Shown here: positions 17,179 through 26,833 of the stretch, one piece after another
How the letters are laid out: each line of letters begins with the position of its first letter
Position numbering within the stretch: the first letter of the stretch is position 1
From: an uncultured Candidatus Cenarchaeum sp.
GTDB lineage: Archaea > Thermoproteota > Nitrososphaeria > Nitrososphaerales > Nitrosopumilaceae
Assembly: GCA_958295735.1 (NCBI GenBank)
Contig: OY282369.1
Span: 1,410,161 to 1,474,160, forward strand
Reading direction: 5' to 3'
DNA: 64,000 nt
Notes under the pieces: model-generated
The model's input: only the letters and a program-made list of their open reading frames with translations
What the model was told of the DNA's origin: nothing
The model's database searches: none
Position numbers and translations under genes: made by a program

Positions 17179-17838
17179 GTGCGGCGCATACTGGACGGGA
17201 TGGCCAGGACCATGCGGGAGTCCAGCCCGCCGAGGGCGACCGCGTTGCGCCAGCTGCGCGAGGCCGAGTCCGGCGACCCGTTCAGCATACTCATAGGCAC
17301 CATGCTCTCGGCCCGCACCCGGGACGAGAGCACCGCCGGGGCGGTGCGGGCGCTGTTCGGGAAGTACCCCACCCCCGGCGCGCTCGCCGCGGCGAGGGTG
17401 CGCGACGTGGAGCGGCTCGTGCGGCCCGTGGGGTTCTACCGCGTGAAGGCGAGGCGGGTGGTGGAGGTGGCCAGGATAATACGCGACGAGCACGGCGGGA
17501 CGGTCCCCGACGATCTGGAGGGGCTCGTCTCGCTCCCCGGGGTGGGGCGCAAGACGGCCAACTGCGTGCTGGTGTACGCGTTCGACAAGCCGGCCGTCCC
17601 CGTCGACGTCCACGTCCACCGCGTCTCCAACCGGCTCGGCCTGGTCTCCACCGGGACGCCCGAGGAGACCGAGCGGGAGCTCATGAGGCGGGTCCCCAGA
17701 AAGTACTGGCTGGAGATAAACGAGGCGTTCGTCTCGTACGGCCAGAGCGTCTGCAGGCCCGTGTCGCCGCGCTGCCATATGTGCGGGATACGCGGGCGCT
17801 GCGCGTACTACCGGGAGCGCGCCGTCAGGGGATCCTGA
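17179..17838 (+). CDS. nth: Endonuclease III, DNA glycosylase/AP lyase
   Basis: 219 residues. Removes oxidised pyrimidines in base-excision repair and nicks the abasic site. The helix-hairpin-helix LPGVGRKTANCV carries the catalytic lysine, the catalytic aspartate is in VPVDVHVHRVSNRLG, and the C-terminal 4Fe-4S loop is CRPVSPRCHMCGIRGRC (C-x6-C-x2-C-x5-C). The start GTG 17179 is set by the TATA spacing; ATG 17200 is an alternative. The end overlaps the convergent glyS by 14 bp. An AP endonuclease (nfo) lies just beyond glyS. Confidence 0.96.
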   Translation: MRRILDGMARTMRESSPPRATALRQLREAESGDPFSILIGTMLSARTRDESTAGAVRALFGKYPTPGALAAARVRDVERLVRPVGFYRVKARRVVEVARIIRDEHGGTVPDDLEGLVSLPGVGRKTANCVLVYAFDKPAVPVDVHVHRVSNRLGLVSTGTPEETERELMRRVPRKYWLEINEAFVSYGQSVCRPVSPRCHMCGIRGRCAYYRERAVRGS

Positions 17839-19294
17839 GCCCGCCGCGCAGCGCGTCCGGCAGGTCCTCCTCCGCCACGCGCCGCTGCCCCATGGTGTCG
17901 CGGCTCCTGAGGGTCACGGTCCCGTCCTGCGCCGTCCGGTGGTCCACGGTCACCGCGTACGGGGCGCCTATCTCGTCCAGCCGCCTGTACCTGCGCCCTA
18001 TGGCGCCGGAGTGGTCGAGGAAGGCGTCAAAGTCGCCCCTCAGGGAGCGGTGTATCCTGTCGGCCCTCTCCTTCAGGCCGTCCTTCTTCACCAGCGACAG
18101 CACGCCGACCTGCACGGGCGCCAGGTACGGCCTGAGCGCCAGCACCGTCCGGTCGTTCTCGGCGTCCTCGCGCAGGCTGTGCTCCAGTATGGCGTACAGG
18201 CTGCGGTCTATGCCCATCGAGATCTCAAAGACGTGCGGCAGCACCTTCTCCCCGCCGTCGTCCACCTCGAACTTCTCCCCGCTCCCGGCCGCGTGCCCCG
18301 CCAGGTCGTGCCCGGACCTGTAGTTGCACGCCACCAGCTCCAGCCACCCGGCCGAGGTCTCCACCTCGAAGTCGAACGCCGCTTCGGCGTAGAACGCCTT
18401 TTCCTTCTCCCCCAGCCTGCGGAACCTGCTCCTTTCCGCGTCTATCCCGGCCTTCTCGTAGAACAGCGCCAGCAGCGCCATGTAGTAGGCGACGAGCCTG
18501 CCCGGCACGGCGCCGGACTCGGCGGCCTCGCCGGCCGTCACCGGCCCGGCCCGCTCCTCCCCGCCCTGCAGCCTCAGCTTCACGCCCTCCACCTCGGGGA
18601 ACCCCTCCGCCTCGTCCAGGCGCGCCGGGTTGCAGAACACCTCTATCTCGGCCTGGTAGAACTCCCTGAGCCGCAGCAGGCTCTGCCGCGGCGATATCTC
18701 GTTGCGGAAGCTCTTGCCCACCTGGGCCACCGCCATGGGGAGCTTCCCCCTCATCGTCTTGTACAGCCGCGGAAAGTCGACGAATATGGACTGGCACGTC
18801 TCGGGCCGGAGGTAGGCCCGCTCCCCCTCGGGCCCGATGCCCACGCCGAACATCATGTTGAACCGCCGCGCCCCGCCCAGGGCGCCGCCGCACTTGGCGC
18901 ACGCGATGCCGTGCTCGGCCACGGCCGCATCGAAGGCGGCCGGCTCCGCCGCCTCGGGTATGGCGACCCCCGCCTTTTCGGCCACCAGCCTGTCGGCGCG
19001 GAACGTCGAGCCGCACGCGCCGCACTTCACCACGGGGTCCGCGAAGCTCGCCAGATGCCCGGACGCCTCGAAGACCGACCTTGACATTATCTGGGAGCCG
19101 TCTATCTCCATCATGCCGCCCCGCCGCACCAGCTCCCTGCGCCACAGGGCGAGGAACCTGTTCTTGAAAGCGGTCCCGTTCGGGCCGTACTCCCAAAAGC
19201 CGGCTGGCGCGTCCCCGTACGGCCCGCAACTGGGAAAGTAGAACCCGCGCTCCAGGGCGAGCCTCATCACGCCGTCGTATCCCGCGGCGGTCAC
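17825..19294 (-). CDS. glyS: Glycyl-tRNA synthetase, dimeric class II
   Basis: 489 residues. Charges tRNA-Gly. Visible class II features: FYFPSCGPYGDAPAGFWEYGPNG at the N-terminus, motif 2 in FRNEISPRQSLLRLREFYQAE, motif 3 in SMGIDRSLYAILEHSL, and a C-terminal anticodon-binding domain (PYLAPVQVGVLSLVKKDGL, GAPYAVTVDHRT). A zinc-binding insertion has CGACG and CAKCGG. GTG 19294 overlaps the stop of nfo (GTGA), so the two are one operon. A tRNA-Gly(CCC) lies at 27800. Confidence 0.96.
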   Translation of the reverse strand: MTAAGYDGVMRLALERGFYFPSCGPYGDAPAGFWEYGPNGTAFKNRFLALWRRELVRRGGMMEIDGSQIMSRSVFEASGHLASFADPVVKCGACGSTFRADRLVAEKAGVAIPEAAEPAAFDAAVAEHGIACAKCGGALGGARRFNMMFGVGIGPEGERAYLRPETCQSIFVDFPRLYKTMRGKLPMAVAQVGKSFRNEISPRQSLLRLREFYQAEIEVFCNPARLDEAEGFPEVEGVKLRLQGGEERAGPVTAGEAAESGAVPGRLVAYYMALLALFYEKAGIDAERSRFRRLGEKEKAFYAEAAFDFEVETSAGWLELVACNYRSGHDLAGHAAGSGEKFEVDDGGEKVLPHVFEISMGIDRSLYAILEHSLREDAENDRTVLALRPYLAPVQVGVLSLVKKDGLKERADRIHRSLRGDFDAFLDHSGAIGRRYRRLDEIGAPYAVTVDHRTAQDGTVTLRSRDTMGQRRVAEEDLPDALRGGLRIP

Positions 19295-20133
19295 TCCAAG
19301 AGCCCCCTGGCCGCCCTGATGTTCCCGAAGTCGTCCCGCTCGCCGTCTATGGGGGTCTCCAGTATGACTGGCACGTCCCTCCCGTGGGCCTCCCGCACCA
19401 CGGCCCGCATGCCCTCCTCGCCGATGCCGCCCAGCCCCACGTGGTGGTGCCTGTCCAGCTTTGATCCGAGCCCGCCCTTGGCGTCGTTCAGGTGCAACAT
19501 CCTCAGGTTCTCGGCCCCCACCGCCCCGTCCAGCTCGGCGAACGCCTCCCCGACGGCCTTTTCGGTGCGCAGGTCGTAGCCGTGCACGAAGGCGTGGCAC
19601 GTGTCGATGCAGACGCCGAACCTGTCGGCCGGCTCGAGCTGCCGCAGTATGGATCCGAGCTGGCCAAAGTCGGATCCGACCGAGTTCTTCTGCCCCGCGG
19701 TGTTCTCCAGCAGCACGCGCACCCGGTTGTCCACGGCCGCCGCCTCCCCGTAGGCGGCCACCAGCCTGGCGATCCCGGCCTCCTCGCCCTCGCCCAGGTG
19801 GCTGCCCAGGTGGGTCACCAGGTATGGCACCCCGAGCTCCCCGCAGCGCCCCACCTCCTCGACCAGCACCGCGACCGACCTGCGGTACGCGTCGGGCTCG
19901 CCCGATGCGAGGTTGGGCAGGTACGGCATGTGCGCGCACGTGGCGGAGCGGTCTATCCCGCTGGCATCGAGCTTTGCGCGGTACGCGTCCCTCTCCGCCG
20001 CGCCGATCTCCTTGGCGCGCCACATCCTGGGGCTGCGCGTGAATATCTGGAACGCGGTGCAGCCCCTCTCCACCGCGTTGTCGACCGCCCTGTCGATCCC
20101 GCCGGCTATGGATACGTGGCACCCTATCCGCAT
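19291..20133 (-). CDS. nfo: Endonuclease IV, AP endonuclease
   Basis: 280 residues, the usual length. It cleaves 5' of abasic sites in base-excision repair. The TIM-barrel landmarks with metal ligands are present: GCHVSIAGGI, AHMPYLPNLAS, VTHLGSHLGEG, VLLENTAGQ, CIDTCHAFVHGYD, LHLNDAKGGLGSKLDRHHHVGLG, and ILETPIDG. ATG 20133 is 26 nt below a TTTAAATT box (about 20153-20163). It precedes and overlaps glyS; together with nth this forms a small repair neighbourhood. Confidence 0.97.
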   Translation of the reverse strand: MRIGCHVSIAGGIDRAVDNAVERGCTAFQIFTRSPRMWRAKEIGAAERDAYRAKLDASGIDRSATCAHMPYLPNLASGEPDAYRRSVAVLVEEVGRCGELGVPYLVTHLGSHLGEGEEAGIARLVAAYGEAAAVDNRVRVLLENTAGQKNSVGSDFGQLGSILRQLEPADRFGVCIDTCHAFVHGYDLRTEKAVGEAFAELDGAVGAENLRMLHLNDAKGGLGSKLDRHHHVGLGGIGEEGMRAVVREAHGRDVPVILETPIDGERDDFGNIRAARGLLE

Positions 20134-20185
20134 GCGGCGGGCGGGCGGCGGTGCATAATTTAAATCCGTGCCGGGCGCGCGGGTG

Positions 20186-20275
20186 CGGACCCGCATCCGT
20201 TGCGGTCCGGGCGCGGGATCGGGGGCGGTTTGTTGCCGCCGGGCGCGGTTTCGGTCCGGGCGCAAGCCTGCGCGC
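20186..20275 (-). repeat. Dispersed intergenic repeat family A, inverted copy
   Basis: In minus orientation it reads GAAACCGCGCCCGGCGGCAA, then CCGCCCCCGATCCCGCGCCC and a degenerate right end. Lies between divergent nfo and priL, outside both TATA boxes. Confidence 0.7.
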
Positions 20276-20433
20276 GCCGCATCGCCCGCCCGGTCGCCCG
20301 CCTCCGGCGGGCCACCCGCGGTTCGCATTCGCCCGCCGGATCCTCCCGCGCGCCCGTCCGGCCCGGCGGCCGGGCCGCGATCCGCCCGCCGGCGCGCGGC
20401 CACGTTTTTAAGCGCACGCGCCGGATCCCGCGC

Positions 20434-21528
20434 GTGATAACGCTGGGCCCCGACGAGATGGCGCGGTACCCGTTCCTGGCCGAGTCGGGCGCGTACCTGA
20501 GGGACGCCGGATTCACGCTGGAGCAGTTCGGCACCGACCCCGACCTGCGGCGCCTGCTGGACGGCGCCGAGGAGCGCGTCATGGCCGCCGCGCGCGGGGA
20601 GGCGCGCCGCGCGGGGGGCGCCGGGGCCCTGTCCGGCGATGCCGCCACCTTCGAGGTCTTCTCCTTCCTGCTCGCGGTGGTGCTGCTCAGGATGGCGGGG
20701 CGGCCCTCGCTCGTCCGCCGGTTCGCGCTCCGCGAGGCGATGGAGGCCGAGAGGCGCCTGGAGCAGGACCTGCGGCACATAGTGCCGGGCCGGGACGCCG
20801 CCTCGGCGGCGGGCGGGAGGAGGCGGAGCGGGGAGAAGGAGCTGGCGGCGCGCATAGTCGGCTCCCTGACCGGCGTGCGCATAGTCGCGTCCGGCGACGA
20901 CGCGGCATCGGGGGCGACGTTCGCGGTGCCGGTGGCCGACTACGTGGAGCGCTCGGGGCGGTTCCACGAGCGCGAGTGGAAGCTCGTGAACCGCGGCGTC
21001 TCGGCCGGGCTGGTGCGCCTCACGGCGCACGAGGCGATACGGCTGGTGCGGGCGGAGCTCGGCAACCACATCTCGTCCAGCATCCTCTCGGCCAAGGCGC
21101 CGCCGGTCCCGCCGGGGCTCGAGGGGCCGGTGGGCCGCCTGTCCGCGTACGCCGACCGGCACTTCCCGCGCCCGGTCGCGCCCAAGGACGCGGCCGATCC
21201 GCCGTGCGTAAAGCACGCGGCGGCGGTGCTGGAGCGGGGCGAGAACCTCCCCCACTCCGGCCGGTTCCTGCTCGCCACGTTCCTCCTGAGGAGGGGCCGG
21301 TCAGTCGAGCAGATAGCCCCGCTGTTCCGCAACGCGCCGGACTACAGCGAGCGCGTGACCATGTACCAGCTCAACAACCTGGCGACCAAGGACGGCACGG
21401 GCTACTCGTGCCCGTCGTGCGACAAGGTCCGGGGGCAGGGCCTGTGCTTCGCGACGCCCGAGTGCGACGGGATAGTGAACCCCGTCCAGTTCGGGACCAG
21501 GGCCGCCGCGCCCCCCGGGGGGGGCTGA
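20434..21528 (+). CDS. priL: DNA primase large subunit
   Basis: 364 residues. PriL with PriS makes primers for replication. The N-terminal helical region (YPFLAESGAYLRDAGFTLEQFG) is followed by the C-terminal Fe-S domain with four conserved cysteines: one in DPPCVKH, two in YSCPSCDK, and GLCF/TPEC. GTG 20434 is 26 nt after TTTTTAAG (20404-20412), a leaderless start. The 3' end abuts priS (CTGA overlap), so the primase subunits are one operon. Confidence 0.96.
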   Translation: MITLGPDEMARYPFLAESGAYLRDAGFTLEQFGTDPDLRRLLDGAEERVMAAARGEARRAGGAGALSGDAATFEVFSFLLAVVLLRMAGRPSLVRRFALREAMEAERRLEQDLRHIVPGRDAASAAGGRRRSGEKELAARIVGSLTGVRIVASGDDAASGATFAVPVADYVERSGRFHEREWKLVNRGVSAGLVRLTAHEAIRLVRAELGNHISSSILSAKAPPVPPGLEGPVGRLSAYADRHFPRPVAPKDAADPPCVKHAAAVLERGENLPHSGRFLLATFLLRRGRSVEQIAPLFRNAPDYSERVTMYQLNNLATKDGTGYSCPSCDKVRGQGLCFATPECDGIVNPVQFGTRAAAPPGGG

Positions 21529-22700
21529 GGGCGCTGCGCGAGGAGGATGCGGCGCTCCTCGAGGAGTCCTTCAAGCGGTACTACCTGGACCGCCCCGGCA
21601 TGGTGGGCGCCCCGCGGTCCGCCGGGATGCGCGAGTTCGGGTACCAGCGGTTCAACTCCGGGATGGTCCGCCACCTGTCGCTGCGCACCGCGGGCGAGCT
21701 GCGGGTCATGCTGGTGCAGAACGCCGTCTCCGACGCGTACTGCTCCAGCGGGTACTACAACTTCCCGGACCTCCCGATGGCGGACAAGGACTGGCAGGGG
21801 GCCGACCTCGTGTTCGACATCGACTCCAAGGATCTGGCCCTCCCGTGCCGCGCAGGCCACACAGTCCTCAAGTGCGCCGCGTGCGGCGCGCCGTTCCTTC
21901 CGCCCGACGGCGCGGGGGAGGGCCCCGCGGCCTGCCCCGGATGCGGCTCCCCGCGGCACGACTCCCGCTCCCTCCCGTGCCGGGACTGCGTGGCGGGCGC
22001 CAAGAAGGAGGTGGCCAAGCTGCTCCGCGTGCTGGGGGAGGATCTGGCGGTCCTGCCGGAGGACTGCGCGGTGTACTTTTCGGGCAACGAGGGGTTCCAC
22101 GTGCACGTGGACGACGAGCGGTTCAGGGGCATCGGCTCCGGCGCCAGGGGGGAGATAGCCGACTACGTGGCGTTCCGCGGGGCCGTCCCGGAGCGCTTCG
22201 GCATGGCGCGCTCGGGCGCCGCCGGCCTCCCCGAGGCCGGGGAGGCGGGCTGGAGGGGGCGCGTCGCCGCCGCGCTGCTCGGCCCGAAATCCGCGCGCCC
22301 CCGGCTCGTCAGGGAGGCCAAGGCCGCGGGGTACGGGGCCTTTGCGGCCAGGCTCGCGGGGCTGCAGCCGTCCCTCGGGGCGCGCATAGACCGCAACGTC
22401 ACCACCGACGTGCACCGCATATTCCGGCTGCCCGGCTCGCTGAGCGGCAAGAGCGGCCTGGCCAAGGCGCCGTGCGGGCGGGACCTGGACGGCTTCGACC
22501 CGTACAGGGACGCGTGCCTCGTCGACGGCGATCCGGTGGACGTGGTGGCCCGCTCGCCCGTCCGGTTCCGGCTGCGCGGGAGGGGGTTCGGGCCGTACGA
22601 CGGCGAGGCCGTCACCGTGCCCAGGTTCGCCGCCGCGTACATGATCTGCAAGGGGCTGGCCACCGCGCCCCCCCGCCCCCCCGCCCCCGCGCCGCGGTGA
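21525..22700 (+). CDS. priS: DNA primase catalytic small subunit
   Basis: About 391 residues. The catalytic DxD is in VFDIDSKD, the zinc motif is CAACGAPF...CPGCG...CRDC, and GFHVHVDDE supplies the conserved histidine. RIDRNVTTDVHRIFRLPGSL is also diagnostic. No ATG, GTG or TTG lies in frame near the conserved N-terminus (LREEDAALLEESFKRYY): the sequence offers only CTG 21525, overlapping the priL stop as CTGA, just after a C6G8 run. Either CTG initiation or a homopolymer error is likely. Later ATG 21600 would cut the N-terminus. Confidence 0.94.
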   Translation: MRALREEDAALLEESFKRYYLDRPGMVGAPRSAGMREFGYQRFNSGMVRHLSLRTAGELRVMLVQNAVSDAYCSSGYYNFPDLPMADKDWQGADLVFDIDSKDLALPCRAGHTVLKCAACGAPFLPPDGAGEGPAACPGCGSPRHDSRSLPCRDCVAGAKKEVAKLLRVLGEDLAVLPEDCAVYFSGNEGFHVHVDDERFRGIGSGARGEIADYVAFRGAVPERFGMARSGAAGLPEAGEAGWRGRVAAALLGPKSARPRLVREAKAAGYGAFAARLAGLQPSLGARIDRNVTTDVHRIFRLPGSLSGKSGLAKAPCGRDLDGFDPYRDACLVDGDPVDVVARSPVRFRLRGRGFGPYDGEAVTVPRFAAAYMICKGLATAPPRPPAPAPR

Positions 22701-23025
22701 GCCCCCCGCCCGCCGCGGGGATCCGGGCGCCGCGGCGGCCCGCGGGCGGCCGGGACGGGCGCGGCGCCGCGCGGCGCGGCGGGGCTGCCGCGCCCGGCCG
22801 CCGTCTGCCCGCCCCCCCGCGATCCGACCGGCGCAGGCGCCTTCTCCGGCGGCCGCCGGGCGCGCGGATCCCGCGCGCGCCGCGCCGCGGGCTCGGGCAA
22901 GCCGAAACCGCGCCCGGCGGCGGCAGACCGCCCCCCGATCCCGCGCCCGGATCGCGGCGGGCCCGATCCCGCGCCCGCCGCGCCCGGCAAGACATTAATT
23001 TGCCCCGCGCCGACGCACGCCGGTT
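22701..23025. other. Intergenic region with a good family A repeat
   Basis: No gene seen. 22890-22972 is one of the best family A copies (GAAACCGCGCCCGGCGGCGG, CCGATCCCGCGCCCGGATCG with a CGATCC/GGATCG stem). An A/T-rich CATTAATTTG at about 22993-23002 is the probable TATA box for the gene starting TTG 23026. Confidence 0.7.
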
Positions 23026-25920
23026 TTGTACAGCACGTCGACCGAAAAGTCGCCCCCACCCGATGCGGGCAAGTACGTACGCTGGGGCATAGTGGGCGTG
23101 CTCGCCCTGGTGATACTGGCGGTCGCGGGCACCCAGGGGATAGCGCTGTACATGAACTTCGGCGAGTTCGGCGAGCAGTTCTCCAAGCCCCTGCTGTACT
23201 CGGTGGTCTCGGCCGCCATACTGGCCTCGATCGCCCTCATACGGGTCAACGCCAAGTCGCGCTCGTCCATGTTCTGGTACATGATAACGGCGGGCATCGC
23301 GTACGTGGGAAGGGGCGGCGCCCCGCCGTCCCAGCAGGGCTCCCGCTCCGAGCCGCTGGCCAGCGCGATACCCAGCTACAGGGACTACCGCATGGGCCTG
23401 ATCCCGTTCGCGGTGTGGCAGGCGACCAAGGTCCTCCTTTTCGGCGCGTTCTTCACCAACGTCCTGTTCGGGTTCGCGGCCATGGAGGTCCTGGGCGGGG
23501 ACACGCTGGGGCTGGAGAGCGTCCACGTGCTGTTCACGCTGCCGTTCGTGACGCCGCCGACCGACATCTCGTACGCGCAGGAGACGGTGATACCGATGAT
23601 CCCGGCCCTGCTGGTCCTGCTGCCGCCCGTGCTGGCCGCCGTCGCCCTCCGCCTGGTGCTGTACGTGGGCATGCACGTGCTGCTGGGGGTGATCACCTCG
23701 TACATGCGCGACTCGGCGGACGGCAAGCCGCGCTACCTGAACTACGTCTCCTCGATAGAGGCCATCCTGGCGGCGGCCGCGCTCTGGGCGGGGTTCGAGA
23801 TGTTCTTCACGGACCAGATAGACTACAACACGAGGTACGTGATAGGCGGCACGCTGGCCGTCGGGTTCGCGCTGGCCGCGTTCTCGGTGACCGACAGGCT
23901 GCGCGCGCGCGTCCTCACGCACATGCTGAAGAGGGACGTGTGGATCCGCTTCCTGACGGTGGCCGCCATAGCGCTGATCGTGGTGTCCACCGTGATCGTC
24001 AACGACAGCATAGCCGACGCGCGCAAGATAGAGTACCTGGGGCCGTACACGGCCCAGCAGATAGGCGTCAACCGCTACCTGGCCGAGCTCGACGCGGTGG
24101 AGGAGCACGTGCACGACGTCCAGCTCCCGTCCATATCGCCAAACGCCATATCGGGGTACGCGGAGCAGCACGGCGACGTGCTGGACGTCATACGCGTGTG
24201 GGACTGGGAGGCCGCCGGCGCCAAGCTGAAGCCGGAGATCGGCCTCATACCGAACGTGGACTTTGGGGACAACGACATACTGCGGTTCAACGACACCCTG
24301 TACTGGACGTCCTCCATGTATCCCAAGGTGCCCACGTCCGCGGCCCCCGAGGACGAGTGGTACAACCAGCACCTGGTGTACACGCACGTGCCCAACGGCT
24401 TCCTCACGCTGGACGCCACGGAGGGGCAGATAGTGGACAGCGCCGAGTTCTTCTCGCAGCGGGCCATATACTACGGCGAGGGCGGGCTGCTGGACGAGAC
24501 CTGGTCAGGCTACCCGGCCAACAGGGGGCAGGACACGGTGGAGATAGGCGGCGCCCTGTACGACGGCCAGGGCGGCCTCACGCTGCCGCCCCCGCTGAGC
24601 TGGGTCTTCGAGCCGAACTTCCTGCTCTCGTTCCCCGCCGAGCCGATACACATCATGCGGTACAAGGACATCAGCACGAGGATGGAGACGCTGTACCCGT
24701 ACTTTGTGTACAACTTTTTCGACAAAAAGCTCGACTCGTACCCCGTGACGGACGGCGAGGACTCGTACTGGCTGGTCCCGCTCATGTTCGGGGTCCGCGC
24801 CGACAGCGTCCCGTGGGCATCGAACAACCACTACATCCGGCTGGTCGGCTACGCGCTGATAAACATCTACGACGGCGACATACGGCTGCTCAAGATCGGG
24901 GACGACTTTTTCGCCCGCATGTTCGAGGGGCAGTACGGCGAGAGGTTCGAGGAGATCCCGCCCTGGCTGGACGAGCAGATGAGGTACCCGGCCGAGCTGT
25001 TCAACTGGAAGACCAGCATGTACAACTTTTACCACGTGACCGACGTGGACACGTACATACAGGCAAACGAGTTCTACGAGATACCGCGGGGGCTCGACAC
25101 GTACTACGTGGAGGCCAAGCCGCCCGGCTTCGAGGAGCCCGAGTTCGTCGGCCTCCTCTCGCTGGAGCTCAGGGGCTCGCAGGGGCGGAACTTGGCGGGC
25201 TTCATGGTGGTGCAGAACGACCGGGAGGACCTGGGCCGCATGCGGTTCTACGAGGTCCCGCTCAACTCCACCACGAAGCTCATAGGGCCCACCGCCGTCG
25301 ACGAGGCGCTCAACCGCGACCCGGACTTTGCGCAGCTGAAGACGTTGTTGCGCTCCCCCCGGACGGGCGACAACATACTGTACAGGGTGGGCGAGCACGA
25401 CACGTACTTCATCCCCGTGTACACGTCGGGCGCGGGGGGCGTGGTGGCCCAGCTCGGCACGATAGCCGCCGTGGGGGCCGCGTTCACCGGCGAGTACTAC
25501 GTGGGGCTGGGCGAGACGCAGCAGCACGCCTTCGAGGCCTACCTGCAAAAACTGTCCGGGGTGCCGACCGCGCAGGCTGCGGCGAACGGCGGGTCCGCGG
25601 AGGGTGCCGAGTCCCTGGACCGCCAGGCCAGGATCGAGGCCATAACGGCCATGTTCGAGGACGAGGGGGTGGAGATAGCGAGGCCGACGTCCATACAGAT
25701 ACCGATAGCGTTCGAGGAGGGCTCCGCCTTCTTCTACACCGAGGCGGACCGCGAGGACACGGCCGAGCTTATATCCTCGTTCATAGACGACTTCGTGCAG
25801 CCGCGGACGGACAGCATATTCATGTGGGAGCGGGAGGAGAACACTTTCAGCTTCGGCACCATCCTGATCAGGGACAACATACCGCGGATCCACTACATCT
25901 CGGTGGGCGTGGGGAGCTAG
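23026..25920 (+). CDS. UPF0182-family large membrane protein
   Basis: 964 residues. The first 340 carry about seven hydrophobic segments (WGIVGVLALVILAVAGTQGI, YSVVSAAILASIALI, VTPP/PMIPALLVLLPPVLAAVAL and others). The rest is a large soluble, probably extracytoplasmic part with patterns such as NDTLYWTSSMYPK, FFSQRAIYYGEGG, SWVFEPNFLLSFPAEPIHIMRYK and RLVGYALINIYDGD, as in UPF0182/COG1615. The family function is unknown. TTG 23026 fits a TATA-like box 28 nt upstream. It stands alone between two repeat-bearing regions. Confidence 0.85.
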   Translation: MYSTSTEKSPPPDAGKYVRWGIVGVLALVILAVAGTQGIALYMNFGEFGEQFSKPLLYSVVSAAILASIALIRVNAKSRSSMFWYMITAGIAYVGRGGAPPSQQGSRSEPLASAIPSYRDYRMGLIPFAVWQATKVLLFGAFFTNVLFGFAAMEVLGGDTLGLESVHVLFTLPFVTPPTDISYAQETVIPMIPALLVLLPPVLAAVALRLVLYVGMHVLLGVITSYMRDSADGKPRYLNYVSSIEAILAAAALWAGFEMFFTDQIDYNTRYVIGGTLAVGFALAAFSVTDRLRARVLTHMLKRDVWIRFLTVAAIALIVVSTVIVNDSIADARKIEYLGPYTAQQIGVNRYLAELDAVEEHVHDVQLPSISPNAISGYAEQHGDVLDVIRVWDWEAAGAKLKPEIGLIPNVDFGDNDILRFNDTLYWTSSMYPKVPTSAAPEDEWYNQHLVYTHVPNGFLTLDATEGQIVDSAEFFSQRAIYYGEGGLLDETWSGYPANRGQDTVEIGGALYDGQGGLTLPPPLSWVFEPNFLLSFPAEPIHIMRYKDISTRMETLYPYFVYNFFDKKLDSYPVTDGEDSYWLVPLMFGVRADSVPWASNNHYIRLVGYALINIYDGDIRLLKIGDDFFARMFEGQYGERFEEIPPWLDEQMRYPAELFNWKTSMYNFYHVTDVDTYIQANEFYEIPRGLDTYYVEAKPPGFEEPEFVGLLSLELRGSQGRNLAGFMVVQNDREDLGRMRFYEVPLNSTTKLIGPTAVDEALNRDPDFAQLKTLLRSPRTGDNILYRVGEHDTYFIPVYTSGAGGVVAQLGTIAAVGAAFTGEYYVGLGETQQHAFEAYLQKLSGVPTAQAAANGGSAEGAESLDRQARIEAITAMFEDEGVEIARPTSIQIPIAFEEGSAFFYTEADREDTAELISSFIDDFVQPRTDSIFMWEREENTFSFGTILIRDNIPRIHYISVGVGS

Positions 25921-25994
25921 CAGGCCCGCCGGCCGCGGGGGCGCCTCCCCCGATCCGGATTCCCGCCGGCCGCCCGCCCCCCCCCGCGCGGGGC

Positions 25995-26170
25995 CGGCAG
26001 CCCCCGCCCCGCGGGCGCGAATCCGGATCAACGAAAGCGCTTTCCCGCCCGTGGCTGGCGGGCATGTGGCCCCGCGCCCCGTACGAGGTCAGCAACCCCC
26101 GCTTCGCAGGCGCGAACGCGGATCAACGGAGTCGTTTTCACGCCCGCGGCCAGCAGGTGCGTGACCTCAT
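25995..26170 (+). repeat. Dispersed repeat family B, two tandem units
   Basis: Two units about 95 bp apart. The cores (26014-26050 and 26109-26144) run GGCGCGAA...CGGATCAACG...TTTTC(A/G)CGCC, with ends able to pair (GGCGCGAA with TT(T)CGCGCC). Between them lies GTACGAGGTCAGCAACCCCC. Related loci: 31003, 47735, 55104. Confidence 0.85.
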
Positions 26171-26219
26171 GCCGCGCCCCCCTTCCAATCCTTAAATTGC
26201 CTCCGCGCCCGCGCCCCCC

Positions 26220-26801
26220 ATGCTCGTCGTGGACAACGGCTCGTCGTACACGGACGAGCTGGCCGGGTTCCTGCGGGACTGCTCCGGCGCGGCCCGGGCC
26301 TCCCCCGGCGATCCCGGCATATGGCGCGCCGTGCGCGGCTCCGCCTCGTACGTGCTGTCGGGGAGGAGGGAAAGGAGCAGGAGGACCAACGCCGTCAACC
26401 ACGGGATAATCCGGCACGCCGCCGCGGCCGGCAAGCCCCTGCTCGGCGTGTGCTACGGGGCCGAGATGCTGGCGCTGGCCGCCGGCGGGACGCTCCGCCC
26501 CGCGGACGGGGGCCCCCGCAGGGGCGGGGCGCGGGTGGAAGTGCGCAGCGCCAGCCCCCTGTGCGAGGCGGGGCGCAGCCTGGGCGTGTTCGAGAGCCAC
26601 CGGTACGAGATCGCCCGGCTGGGCGCCGGCCGGCTGCGCAGCCTGGGCGGCTCGGCCGGCTGCCGCCACGAGATGGTGCGGCTCGGGGACTCGCTCATGT
26701 TCGGCACGCAGTTCCACCCCGAGATGACCCCGGACGGCCGCGGCCTGATCCGGCGGTTCGCCGCGCTGGCGGGGCGGCCCGGCGCGGCGCCGCCGCCCTG
26801 A
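26220..26801 (+). CDS. Class I glutamine amidotransferase domain protein (GuaA-N-like)
   Basis: 193 residues, one GATase1 domain. The nucleophile elbow is LLGVCYGAEMLALAAGG (Cys about residue 79), the catalytic His-Glu is in FGTQFHPEMTPDG, and SHRYEI matches the GMP-synthase amidotransferase subunit pattern. It could be the glutaminase of a two-subunit GMP synthetase, but no synthetase subunit is nearby, so the partner is open. ATG 26220 is about 24 nt from a CCTTAAATTG box. Confidence 0.85.
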   Translation: MLVVDNGSSYTDELAGFLRDCSGAARASPGDPGIWRAVRGSASYVLSGRRERSRRTNAVNHGIIRHAAAAGKPLLGVCYGAEMLALAAGGTLRPADGGPRRGGARVEVRSASPLCEAGRSLGVFESHRYEIARLGAGRLRSLGGSAGCRHEMVRLGDSLMFGTQFHPEMTPDGRGLIRRFAALAGRPGAAPPP

Positions 26802-26833
26802 TGGTATTAATACCGGGCGGGCCCGGCGCGGCC

